From assembly GCA_015485455.1 (NCBI GenBank), contig WFTN01000384.1, positions 1-7,423 of the forward strand: a stretch of 7,423 nucleotides of DNA, given 5' to 3'. Of this stretch, positions 1 to 6,549 are shown piece by piece (positions within the stretch are counted from its first letter, which is position 1; every line of letters starts with the position of its first letter). The notes beneath the pieces are model-generated. The model did not search any database. It worked only from the letters and a program-made list of their open reading frames with translations, and was not told where the DNA came from. This DNA comes from Planctomycetota bacterium (GTDB taxonomy: Bacteria > Planctomycetota > GCA-002687715 > DRQF01). Made by a program: the position numbers and the translations under genes.

Positions 1-1545
1 AAGCTCCACGGTATGAATCAAGCTCATGAAGAGGTCGCCGACTCTGGCGCCATTTTTCGTCTTATAAAAGAGAGCATTCTTGCGATGCAAAATGGCTTTC
101 TTCAATGCGCGATCACAAATATTGTTGTCCAAAGGCGCGCCAGCTTCCCTCAAGAATAGCGTCAGTTTGGACCAATGCTTTTGCACATAACGAATGGCTT
201 CACCTAAGATGGAGTTTGGTTCAACCAAACGCTCGTCTATTTTCTTAGCCATCCATACAGCGAGTCCTGCCATGGCGGGCTCGCTCTTTTCCTGATGAAA
301 GTTAAGACGTTCTTCAGCAGTCAGGTTGTTTTCCCGAGCAAAGGCATCGTTGTGGTAGACCTCCTTGAAGACTTCAAGCACGTGAAGAGTTTCATCGGGA
401 AAGGCGACTTTAATGTCGACAAATTTTCGTCTAGCATGGGCAATGCAATTTGCGACGATCGTTTCAAATTCGCCCTTTGTGTTGTGGGACAAGGCGTCAC
501 ACATTTGGATTGGCAAAGGCAAATCTTCTTGTCTTTGTTTAAGCAGATCCTCTAGGTTTTCACCAGCATGTTGATTTCCTGTGAAGAAGACGGCGATGCG
601 CCGTCCTTCCGCAATTGAAACAATGCCGGAGCTATAGATACCTTGGCGACCTTTTGAGTCTTCCAAAGCTAAAGTTGAAGCGAGATTTAGTATCTTCATC
701 ACCGTATCGTCATTGTGAATGACTTCACCTTGGGCTGCTTGTCGAATGAGCTCCTTGTGAGCAGGCGTTATTAAGTCTGCTGCCTTCTCTACTATCTCCC
801 ATTGGGTTGAAGCTGGTAATGGAATTCCCAAGTCTTTCTGCAATCGGTTGAGTCGATGAAAAGGAAGCCCACAGCCATACTTGAGAAGAGCAATCATAGT
901 TGAGGCTGATTCGTCGTACTTTGTGCTTCCTATTCCTGCTGGCGTTTCTGCGGTTAGGATCTTGCCGCAAAGATTGCAGCGAAAACGCTCAAGCTCGTAT
1001 ACCTTGGCACTCAGCGGTGCGACTCCAACGATGCGTACCAAAACAGCTGGTTTCGATTGGCGGTAGAGCTTGCCTTTGTCACAGTCGGGGCAATCATCCT
1101 TTGCTTTCAAGGTTCTATGGCTAACCTTGATTTTCTCGGCCTGGCGATAAGTCTCTACTGAGTTTCTGCCGTGGCCCTTAGCTATCTTCTTAGTCTCGTC
1201 TTTGGTTGCCAAAGTAGTATCAGAGGATCCATCATTGGCTTTAATCTCTGCTAATTCTCCATCGGTCGCTTTAGCTGGTTCTTTGGGGAAGACGTTTTTC
1301 GTTTTCTCTGTAGCTGATCCGAAGATGAATTTGCGCAAGCGAAGAATGGAAGCGTCTTTTGCTTGAAGCTCTTGAGTGATGAAGGCCAAGGTGTTCATGG
1401 CGGCATCCAATTTGTTGCGCTCTGATTCAGCCAAGGCAGACTTTCCGGATTTCTGGATGATGGCTTTGAGCTCTTCGAGCTCAAGCTCTTGAATTCCAGA
1501 GGCCTTCTTGGATTTGTTCTTTTGCTTTTTTCTCGAAGACTTCAA
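1..1545 (-). CDS. tnpC: IS66-family DDE transposase TnpC (C-terminus beyond window)
   Basis: This is the large transposase of the element. It would cut and join the IS ends through a DDE-type RNase H-like fold. The frame is open for 515 codons from a TTG at 1543-1545 to the window edge; IS66 transposases are usually about 500-550 residues, so only a short C-terminal piece is missing. Visible parts in order: a Lys-rich start, a leucine-zipper-like helix (ELELEELKAII and following), a zinc-finger-like pair CPDC...CNLC (codons within 963-1140), the first acidic motif IHNDDT (706-711 for the two Asp), the second QMCDAL (Asp at 496-498), CIAHARRKF, and the terminal motif PLDNNICDRALKKAILHRKN. IS66 members normally have Glu where this protein has Asp at 112-114. 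No ATG is available near the N-terminus: stops lie at 1558-1560 and just upstream, so TTG is the likeliest start, with a poor ribosome site. Confidence 0.9.
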   Translation of the reverse strand, partial: MKSSRKKQKNKSKKASGIQELELEELKAIIQKSGKSALAESERNKLDAAMNTLAFITQELQAKDASILRLRKFIFGSATEKTKNVFPKEPAKATDGELAEIKANDGSSDTTLATKDETKKIAKGHGRNSVETYRQAEKIKVSHRTLKAKDDCPDCDKGKLYRQSKPAVLVRIVGVAPLSAKVYELERFRCNLCGKILTAETPAGIGSTKYDESASTMIALLKYGCGLPFHRLNRLQKDLGIPLPASTQWEIVEKAADLITPAHKELIRQAAQGEVIHNDDTVMKILNLASTLALEDSKGRQGIYSSGIVSIAEGRRIAVFFTGNQHAGENLEDLLKQRQEDLPLPIQMCDALSHNTKGEFETIVANCIAHARRKFVDIKVAFPDETLHVLEVFKEVYHNDAFARENNLTAEERLNFHQEKSEPAMAGLAVWMAKKIDERLVEPNSILGEAIRYVQKHWSKLTLFLREAGAPLDNNICDRALKKAILHRKNALFYKTKNGARVGDLFMSLIHTVEL

Positions 1546-1581
1546 ATCAAAATCCGATCAAAATCACTTCACTCCAAACCT

Positions 1582-1601
1582 CAAGAACGACCTTGTTCTT
1601 G
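1582..1601. repeat. Small perfect hairpin between tnpB and tnpC
   Basis: CAAGAAC (1582-1588) and GTTCTTG (1595-1601) are perfect inverted repeats around a 6-nt loop. The hairpin lies in the roughly 117-nt gap between the tnpB stop and the presumed tnpC start. There is no U-tract, so it does not look like an intrinsic terminator. It could affect translation initiation of tnpC, which lacks an obvious start codon and ribosome site, but that is inference. Confidence 0.5.
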
Positions 1602-1662
1602 GTTCAATTTTCCACGGATTGTGATAGCAGAGAAGAGCCCCAAAATCTAGCCCAAAACCACT

Positions 1663-2025
1663 TTAGATTGGAATCTTTATTGAGCGCCAATCTGGTGCTG
1701 CTTGCGTTTCAACGGGGTTTCCGTTGCGCAGAAGGACATGAAGTTCATGGGCTTCCAATAGGCGAGAGGATTCAGACGTCTCGTTGGGCCAAAAACGAAA
1801 ACGGCCCTTCGATAATCTTTTGTGACAAAGCCAAAATCCCTGGCCGTCATAAAAGAGAATCTTGACCGCTGTACTCCGGCGATTGCGGAATACGAAAACT
1901 GCGCCAGAAAATGGGTCGCAGTCCAAAATGCTAGAGCAGCGGCGAGATAGCCCGTCAATGCCACAGCGAAAATCAGCAGGTTCAACAGCGACATAGACTC
2001 GTGTTTGTGGCGTAATCTGGATCAT
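1663..2025 (-). CDS. tnpB: IS66 Orf2-family accessory protein TnpB
   Basis: This 120-residue protein matches the IS66 Orf2/TnpB family, a small protein needed for efficient transposition in family members but of unresolved biochemical role. Family landmarks seen: DFRCGIDGL (residues 18-26), DPFSGAVFVFRNRR (37-50), and VKILFYDGQGFWL followed by KRLSKGRFRFWP (54-80). Length is normal for the family (about 115-120). The ATG at 2023-2025 overlaps the TGA of the preceding gene (ATGA), which implies translational coupling and explains the lack of a clear Shine-Dalgarno. The C-terminus ends in a basic, unconserved tail (DWRSIKIPI). No frameshift or internal stop is seen. Confidence 0.92.
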   Translation of the reverse strand: MIQITPQTRVYVAVEPADFRCGIDGLSRRCSSILDCDPFSGAVFVFRNRRSTAVKILFYDGQGFWLCHKRLSKGRFRFWPNETSESSRLLEAHELHVLLRNGNPVETQAAPDWRSIKIPI

Positions 2026-2348
2026 CGCTGATAGCCGCGAAAGGCCGAGACTAACGCCGGTAAGTCAAAAGAGCTGCCAGCCGAAAACCTGACCGTCATC
2101 TTGCCACCATCCGGGCTTGTAACCTCGAGTGTGCTGGAGGAGCTATTGGATTCCAAGGTGAGCTGCTGAGGACGCAATTCCACGAAGTCTGTTGAACCCT
2201 GCTTTCTTTTGGCTCTTGATGACGGCTTCTTGTCACCGCGCACATGGTGTTTCAGGTCCGTATAGCCAATCTTCAGGCTTCTCGATACGAGAGACACGCC
2301 ATGCTCTTTGGCAAGACCGATTGCGGCCGCCCAAAGTTCTTGGGGCAT
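2022..2348 (-). CDS. tnpA: IS66 accessory protein TnpA-like
   Basis: This is the first IS66 gene, a small helix-turn-helix-type accessory protein. The stretch PQELWAAAIGLAKEHGVSLVSRSL (residues 2-25) followed by KIGYTDLKHHV is the family's characteristic 'E-L-W-x-x-A-x-x-L-A-x-E-H-G-V-S' region. A beta-rich C-terminal half (LTLESNSSSSTLEV, MTVRFSAGSSFDLPALV) follows. It ends by overlapping tnpB by ATGA. The ATG at 2346-2348 is the first ATG in frame, but the frame stays open upstream to a TAG at about 2479 and reads convincingly as protein (including IDEWRQSPTRSRRM directly before this Met). The true N-terminus is therefore probably longer and may be broken by a one-base shift near 2459-2460. 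Confidence 0.8.
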   Translation of the reverse strand: MPQELWAAAIGLAKEHGVSLVSRSLKIGYTDLKHHVRGDKKPSSRAKRKQGSTDFVELRPQQLTLESNSSSSTLEVTSPDGGKMTVRFSAGSSFDLPALVSAFRGYQR

Positions 2349-2560
2349 TCGCCTGCTGCGAGTTGGGGATTGACGCCATTCATCGATTTGGTGGCGGACC
2401 TTGAGAATATCTGGGGAAGTGGGGAAGAAATGGATTTGTCGGGTGTGTTCATGCTTGGCCTTTGGTTGTTTGGGTTTCTAAGGCCATGAGTTTAGGTCAA
2501 TGAAAAGTGCTATTCATGCACGCTTGCCGAAAGGACACGTTAAACTGGGTCAATCTTATT

Positions 2561-3595
2561 TCACCGAATCGTAGGTACTTCCGATGGACGGCCGAGTAAG
2601 TAGACCCGTCGAATACCCAAATAACGACTATCCTGCACTGCTCGACGCATCTCGGGGACAACTTTCGGATCGTATATTTTTTCAGATACTTCAAGATCCA
2701 ATGAATAGCGAAAATTCTCGTCAAAGAACCTTAATCGACTGCTCAATAGACCCCGTAAACGAGTGATATGCCAATGCTGATCCGATCCTATCAATGGCGC
2801 CGATCGGCGAAAGATTGTTGTCGGAACGCCCTGAAAGGACAACCCAGTATCCTTATGAATGAAGAAAAAGTCGTTTTCCAAAGCCGCAAGTAGTTTCTCC
2901 GGGGGCACTCTTGCTGAATCTATTGGTGCGCCGTCGGCATACCAAATTTCTCCGGCGAAACCGGCGCTTTGTTGGACCGCTCTCGTGGGTTGAATGTCTA
3001 TGCCTTCAGGGACCGTTCCGCTTGGCAGATCTTCGTAAAGTCCGCAGAACCTCACAAAATGATCTACTATCTTCCTTCCATATTCACTGACAATGGACCA
3101 ACTACAAAAAACCTTTTTCGATTTGGAATAGGTACGCACATGGGTGTAAACAGTGCCGCGCTTGAAGTCAAATTTGGATCCATCGAACAACGGCTTTTCG
3201 AAGTGACTGACGATCGTATTTTCACTCAAGAACGTTATCTTAGTGTTCTTGGAAATCGCATTCAGTGAATTGTGCAAATACTTCTTTATGTCGTCGCTTG
3301 GCAAATCAACATCGCGAAGCTCCTTCAACGGTCCTGGCTCAAGTATGCTTTGATGTTCGTCTCGCAAATTTGTCATGTGCGTTGGCGCACTGCTTAGTAT
3401 CATTGTCGAGCTTTTTGCTTTTTCGACGTCGGTAAGCGAGACTGTTATTGAATCTTCGCTTTTCTTCGCTGAATTACACGCAACAAAATTTGAAGATACA
3501 ATTACTAAGCCTAAGAAGATTGCCGACAACACCCCATTCCTTGAACTAACAATCGCAGTCGAATAGTTTTTCAAGTATGTCAATGTCTTTCTCAT
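2561..3595 (-). CDS. Predicted lipoprotein, unknown function, last gene of the array operon
   Basis: I do not recognise the family. The N-terminus has a hydrophobic run (residues 21-39, GVLSAIFLGLVIVSSNFVA) ending in a lipobox-like F-V-A-C with Cys40, so membrane export and lipidation are likely. The mature part is soluble and mixed alpha/beta with two further cysteines (Cys164, Cys184) that could form a disulfide. Near the end, YLGIRRVYLLGRP looks like a well-packed strand. Start choice is open. The ATG at 3595 overlaps the upstream gene by 50 bases and has no visible ribosome site. A GTG at 3530-3532 lies 13 bases after the upstream stop, with AAGGA 5 bases before it, and would give an 18-residue signal segment before the Cys, though without N-terminal positive charges. 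It closes the operon; the IS66 element follows downstream. Confidence 0.75.
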   Translation of the reverse strand: MRKTLTYLKNYSTAIVSSRNGVLSAIFLGLVIVSSNFVACNSAKKSEDSITVSLTDVEKAKSSTMILSSAPTHMTNLRDEHQSILEPGPLKELRDVDLPSDDIKKYLHNSLNAISKNTKITFLSENTIVSHFEKPLFDGSKFDFKRGTVYTHVRTYSKSKKVFCSWSIVSEYGRKIVDHFVRFCGLYEDLPSGTVPEGIDIQPTRAVQQSAGFAGEIWYADGAPIDSARVPPEKLLAALENDFFFIHKDTGLSFQGVPTTIFRRSAPLIGSDQHWHITRLRGLLSSRLRFFDENFRYSLDLEVSEKIYDPKVVPEMRRAVQDSRYLGIRRVYLLGRPSEVPTIR

Positions 3596-4199
3596 ACATG
3601 TTGATCAAATTTTGATTTTTTCGAATCTGCTCATTTAGGCCAGCCACGATGTCCTGCCTGTAGAGTTCGACCATTGTAGTAATTATGGATCCCAATCCGC
3701 CTCCGCCTCCGCCTCCGCCTCCTCGAGCAGCTCGCCCGGAAGCCAAATTACTTCTAAGTATGCGATCTTCGTCTAGAGCGTGGGGATCGCTAAATATGTC
3801 AGAGTTGTCTTCCGCTTCTGCATTAATTGCGTCTTGCAACTTTTCCTTGGCCGTGCCCGAGAGCATTTCCTGAACTTGCTTTTCAAGCCTATCATTTTCT
3901 CGCAATAGTTTGGTTATTCTTTCGCGCAAATCAGCCACAATTGCACATATTTTCGTACACCGACCATCGCGAGAGTTGAGGAACCAAAAAAGTCGATCGA
4001 GGGGTACTTTGAATAGACCGTACCCAAAACTAATCGCCCTATTGCCACTCGGAGAAAATAGAGTCGAATTGAAATTTTCGAGGATTAGATCCTTGGCAAC
4101 ATCAGACAAGTCGTCGAAGGAGTCTCCAGCTCCACTCGTATTCGAAGCATTGCCGGAAGTAATTCGGAACGAAGTCGGTTTTGATTTGGTAGGTTTCAC
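3546..4199 (-). CDS. Hypothetical protein with coiled coils and a nine-glycine run
   Basis: I do not recognise this 217-residue protein. It starts at a GTG (4197-4199) with only a weak AGAG-type ribosome site. In order: a Lys/Ser/Thr-rich, probably disordered N-terminus (1-30); a hydrophobic central segment (about 55-75, GYGLFKVPLDRLFWFL); a likely coiled coil (about 85-125, with DLRERITKLLRENDRLEKQV); an acidic linker (126-147); a run of nine Gly (160-168); and a second helical, coiled-coil-like segment (about 178-212) ending in the C-terminal Cys-Asp-Cys. No signal peptide is seen. It lies 88 bases after the last array gene and directly before the lipoprotein gene, so co-expression is likely. 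A linker or scaffold role with the paralogues is inference from the coiled coils and flexible glycine hinge. Confidence 0.72.
   Translation of the reverse strand: MKPTKSKPTSFRITSGNASNTSGAGDSFDDLSDVAKDLILENFNSTLFSPSGNRAISFGYGLFKVPLDRLFWFLNSRDGRCTKICAIVADLRERITKLLRENDRLEKQVQEMLSGTAKEKLQDAINAEAEDNSDIFSDPHALDEDRILRSNLASGRAARGGGGGGGGGLGSIITTMVELYRQDIVAGLNEQIRKNQNLINMYEKDIDILEKLFDCDC
3697..3723. repeat. Hexanucleotide microsatellite coding for nine glycines
   Basis: The plus strand shows about four and a half copies of a CTCCGC-type hexamer, read on the minus strand as alternating GGC and GGA codons for Gly160-168. Because the unit is six bases, slippage would add or remove Gly pairs without breaking the frame, so the hinge length could vary between strains. 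Confidence 0.8.
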
Positions 4200-4287
4200 G
4201 AATTTAATCTCTTTTCTTGAGCCTAATTAAGTGACAAAGGTTCGAAACACGCACCTCCATGCTTTTTGGTATCAAAGCTCAGCTTGC

Positions 4288-4689
4288 TTACTGGTGAGAC
4301 ATCACAAGGTCCGCATCAAACAACACGCGCGGATCTTCAGTCCCGGCCCCACCTGTCGTCACCTCAGCGCTGAGCCTCAGAAACGAATAACTCACATCGT
4401 CAACAGCAGTTGATGGCGAGGAATTATCTGGCGGCGCGTCAGTCGAGAGAGCAAACGTCAAAGTCCCCAATCCCGTCGTCAGCCAGACTTGTCCGTCGTA
4501 ACTGCCTTCCAAGGTCAGAACGAGCGAATCGCCGTCTTCGATCCCAGCGGACTGAACCAATGTTACGCTGACCATAACCCGATTCCCTTGGACGGTGACC
4601 GCATGAGAATTGCAGCGACTGACATGGCCAGCAGCTGTGTCAAGATAGGCGTTTTCAAACATGACCTCTCGAACAATATCCATCATCAT
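4288..4689 (-). CDS. Array paralogue 7 (last copy), 133 aa, unknown function
   Basis: This is a member of the small-paralogue family. The N-terminus VMFENAYLDTAAG (residues 9-21) corresponds to the V-F-x-x-x-Y-L-E motif of its siblings; GN precedes the first strand (35-36); the central motif LEGSYDGQVW is at 60-69; SYSFLRLSAEV (100-110) is the late R-strand; and it ends FDADLVMSHQ. The ATG at 4687-4689 is the first of three consecutive ATG codons and has a good GGGGA six bases upstream, ten bases after the preceding stop. It has two longer loops than its siblings (about 45-55 and 84-98, Pro/Ser/Asp-rich). No signal peptide or membrane segment is visible. It is separated from the coiled-coil gene by about 88 bases with no clear intrinsic terminator. 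Confidence 0.82.
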   Translation of the reverse strand: MMMDIVREVMFENAYLDTAAGHVSRCNSHAVTVQGNRVMVSVTLVQSAGIEDGDSLVLTLEGSYDGQVWLTTGLGTLTFALSTDAPPDNSSPSTAVDDVSYSFLRLSAEVTTGGAGTEDPRVLFDADLVMSHQ

Positions 4690-4699
4690 GGTTGTTCCC

Positions 4700-5044
4700 C
4701 TATTGCTCTGAGAACGCTAATGAGGCATCAAACAGTGACTTCGGAGTTGTACCTGCCGTTAGTGCCGCATGAACTCGCACATATGCGTAATCCATGCCCG
4801 CAAAAGGGACATTGTCATTCCCGATAGGTGCGACAATGCCGATCGATATCGCAGCAGGCCGTTCCCAAGCCAGACCATCATAACTACCTTCAAGGGTAAA
4901 CGTCGTCGTCGACCCCGTAGTCGCATTGGTCACGGTGGCATTCAAGACCACCTTGTTTCCACGAGCCGGAACTGGGTCCGAAGTGATGGTAATCGTATTG
5001 CCTTCCAAATATTGATCTCTGAAGACTTCAATTTCCTGGTTCAT
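4700..5044 (-). CDS. Array paralogue 6, 114 aa, unknown function
   Basis: This is a compact, canonical member. EVFRDQYLEGN (residues 6-16) is the N-terminal motif, PVPARGNKVVLNATV (24-38) the first strand with the shared 'A-R-G-N' turn, LEGSYDGLAW (51-60) the central motif, MDYAYVRVHA (84-93) the late strand, and FDASLAFSEQ the end. Two starts are possible. The ATG at 5060-5062 overlaps the upstream TGA (ATGA), but AAAGGA then lies inside the gene. The ATG at 5042-5044 has AAAGGA nine bases upstream and makes the N-terminus line up with paralogue 1 (M-x-x-x-x-x-V-F), so I chose it. It is closest to paralogue 1 in the ARGN-V-V-L-N-A-T-V segment. Confidence 0.85.
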   Translation of the reverse strand: MNQEIEVFRDQYLEGNTITITSDPVPARGNKVVLNATVTNATTGSTTTFTLEGSYDGLAWERPAAISIGIVAPIGNDNVPFAGMDYAYVRVHAALTAGTTPKSLFDASLAFSEQ

Positions 5045-5058
5045 GACTTTGGATCCTT

Positions 5059-5445
5059 TCATTGATCACTGAAAACAAGTTGAGCTGAAAATCTAACGCT
5101 GCCGCCAGCAACGATGGAACGCAAGCGTAAATACGGATAGTCGACAGCAAGTTGTGCTGTAGCTTGCTGCAAAGGCACGTTCGGGGTGCCAGATACTGAG
5201 ATCGAGAGACTCTGAATGCTCTCTCTCGTCCAAATCTTGCGGTTGTAACTGCCCTCGGCATAAACTTCGAAAGACCAAGACGAAGTCTCCTTGGCGTTCT
5301 CGATGGTGACTGAAATAGCTACATTTTGATAAGGGACATGGACGCCTACTGAATTTGCATTTCTAACACGGTTTGTCTCGGTTGAGAGAGTGACTTTGTC
5401 GAATGTTGTCTCTTCTTTAACTGTTATAAGTTGTTCCGTGTTCAC
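5059..5445 (-). CDS. Array paralogue 5, 128 aa, unknown function
   Basis: This is a more diverged member. The N-terminal Y-L-E motif is not obvious, but the first strand (NVAISVTIENA, 41-51), the modified central motif AEGSYNRKIW (63-72, Asn-Arg in place of Asp-Gly), the late strand YPYLRLRS (103-110) and the tail FSAQLVFSDQ are present. It starts at GTG 5443-5445, eight bases after a GAGG, nine bases beyond the upstream stop; the nearby ATG is followed at once by a stop and cannot be the start. Its TGA overlaps an ATG of the next gene, giving an ATGA junction, although the next gene may start 18 bases further on. Confidence 0.82.
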   Translation of the reverse strand: MNTEQLITVKEETTFDKVTLSTETNRVRNANSVGVHVPYQNVAISVTIENAKETSSWSFEVYAEGSYNRKIWTRESIQSLSISVSGTPNVPLQQATAQLAVDYPYLRLRSIVAGGSVRFSAQLVFSDQ

Positions 5446-5454
5446 TGCATTGCC

Positions 5455-5856
5455 TCACTGACTCGTAAAAATCAAACTCGCATTGAAGATGGCTTGGGTG
5501 TTTCCCGAACCAATGAGATTGGCCTTCAGTCTCAAGAAAGCATAGTTGATTCTCACCGTATCAAACGACCGCCGATTCAGTGGGTTAGCCGAACCAACTT
5601 GCACTTGTTCACTGGCCGCATTCAATCCATCAACCTGCCAAACCTTGCCGTCATAACTCCCCTCAAGCAGAAGTTTAAGTTTGTCATTCGGACCAAGCCC
5701 AAGGCTGTTTACCACCGTTAAGTCTATTTTGACGCTGTTACCAACCACAGGAATAGGCTGCGAAAGTACTTTTCCAACGTCACTACTTGGCGAGCCAGTT
5801 CTTTCCAAGTGTTCTCGGCTATAGACCTTTACAATATGGACTCTACCGTTTGACAT
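5455..5856 (-). CDS. Array paralogue 4, 133 aa, unknown function
   Basis: Shared features: VYSREHLER (residues 11-19) for the N-terminal motif, PVVGNSVKIDLTV (36-48), the central [10 protein letters not shown] (64-73, identical from Gly to Trp with paralogue 1), INYAFLRLKA (103-112), and the end FNASLIFTSQ. The frame extends 17 codons upstream into paralogue 3, but I place the start at ATG 5854-5856. It lies one base after the paralogue 3 stop, has AGGGA five bases upstream, and aligns with the sibling N-termini. The tail has Thr-Ser before the final Gln where the siblings have Ser then His/Glu/Asp. No export signal is seen. Confidence 0.83.
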   Translation of the reverse strand: MSNGRVHIVKVYSREHLERTGSPSSDVGKVLSQPIPVVGNSVKIDLTVVNSLGLGPNDKLKLLLEGSYDGKVWQVDGLNAASEQVQVGSANPLNRRSFDTVRINYAFLRLKANLIGSGNTQAIFNASLIFTSQ

Positions 5857-5857
5857 G

Positions 5858-6196
5858 CTATTCCCTGGTGTATGAGGCAATAAGACTAAATGATGACTTT
5901 GCGCCACAATCGGTCACAAGAGCTATGGCTCTTGCGCTTCTCAATCTGGAAGGATTTTTCTCAACCACGACGAAGTCGTCTTCGCGTCGGCTTGTGACTT
6001 TCACCATGCTCTCCCAATCAACAAGATTACTTCCGCCAGACAATTCGAATGAGAAACGCCCATCGCCCATCGCAAGTCCTTTCGTCGTGACAACGAACTC
6101 GCCACTCTCGATCTCCAGCGATTCAGAGGCCATGGCATTGAATTGAGCCACACCGACACATCTCTTGGGGAAAATTTCTGTTTCGAAGTCGGCCAT
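5858..6196 (-). CDS. Array paralogue 3, strongly diverged member, 112 aa
   Basis: By position, size and strand pattern this is a member of the array, but most family residues are changed. The segment LSGGSNLVDWE (52-62) occupies the place of [11 protein letters not shown], keeping Leu, Gly-Ser and Trp. SARAIALVTD (87-96) may replace the late R-strand, and the end is SLIASYTRE in place of F-S-x-Q. The N-terminus (MADFETEIFPKRC) keeps only a hydrophobic-Phe pair. It begins at ATG 6194-6196, five bases after the upstream stop, with a weak ribosome site. Two Cys (13, 97) are unusual, as only paralogue 7 has another. Homology to the family is my inference from sparse matches and context; it could be an unrelated insert. 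Confidence 0.7.
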   Translation of the reverse strand: MADFETEIFPKRCVGVAQFNAMASESLEIESGEFVVTTKGLAMGDGRFSFELSGGSNLVDWESMVKVTSRREDDFVVVEKNPSRLRSARAIALVTDCGAKSSFSLIASYTRE

Positions 6197-6201
6197 AATG
6201 A

Positions 6202-6537
6202 CTACTGCTCGGAGAAAGAAACGGTGGCGTCAAAAATTGCGGTGGCGCTGGTGCCTGCAACCGCACGGACACGCACCCAAGCGACATCAAGAGCAGCCTT
6301 CGCTACCGTGGTGAACCCAAAGTCTGTTAAGGCCGTTGCGGTGGCAAGATTGTCCCACGCCAAACCGTCGTAACTACCTTCCAGCGAAAGGGTCAGGCTG
6401 CCACCAGTGACATTAATGGCCGTGACCGCTAAGACGACCTCATTGCCCTCGGCAGCGACGGGGTCTGATGTCAAAGAATCGACCTTTGTTTGCTGAAGGA
6501 ATTGCCTTCTGAATACCGGAGTGGCTGAATTGATCAT
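6202..6537 (-). CDS. Array paralogue 2, 111 aa, unknown function
   Basis: This is a compact canonical member. PVFRRQFLQQ (residues 7-16) is the N-terminal motif, AAEGNEVVLAVTA (28-40) the first strand, LEGSYDGLAW (52-61, same as in paralogue 6) the central motif, VAWVRVRA (85-92) the late strand, and the end is FDATVSFSEQ. It starts at ATG 6535-6537 with AAGGA nine bases upstream, 12 bases after the stop of paralogue 1. Composition is rich in Ala/Thr/Val with alternating polar and nonpolar residues, as expected of a beta-sandwich. It has neither Cys nor a signal peptide. Confidence 0.85.
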   Translation of the reverse strand: MINSATPVFRRQFLQQTKVDSLTSDPVAAEGNEVVLAVTAINVTGGSLTLSLEGSYDGLAWDNLATATALTDFGFTTVAKAALDVAWVRVRAVAGTSATAIFDATVSFSEQ

Positions 6538-6549
6538 TTCGTTTCTTCC

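Larger units (their letters stand above)
1..2500 (-). mobile_element. IS66-family insertion sequence (partial, runs off left edge)
   Basis: Three consecutive minus-strand genes in the standard IS66 order (tnpA-like, tnpB, tnpC) define the element. The tnpA/tnpB junction is an ATGA overlap at 2022-2025, typical of the family. The downstream end lies left of the window, so terminal inverted repeats and target-site duplication cannot be compared. The upstream boundary is approximate: it must lie between the tnpA coding region and the lipoprotein stop at 2561, and I could not recognise a terminal repeat with confidence. The element sits directly downstream of the paralogue-array operon and in the same orientation, so read-through from that operon into it is possible. 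Confidence 0.88.

Noticed and set aside
2490..2560. Upstream terminal inverted repeat of the IS66 element
   Set aside because: The segment must contain the boundary, but the other end lies outside the window and I saw no sequence I could call a terminal repeat with confidence.
3685..3873. Plus-strand proline-rich open frame opposite the poly-Gly gene
   Set aside because: It is the reverse complement of the glycine repeat; the minus-strand frame is longer and fits the operon.
4200..4287. Terminator or separate promoter between the last array gene and the coiled-coil gene
   Set aside because: A short palindrome (AAGCT-C-AGCTT near 4274-4284) has no U-tract, and no -35/-10 pair with good spacing was found.
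5857..5907. Longer N-terminus for paralogue 4 beginning inside paralogue 3
   Set aside because: The ATG at 5854-5856 has AGGGA at good spacing, abuts the previous stop and aligns with the other paralogues; the extension overlaps a coding region and has no family similarity.
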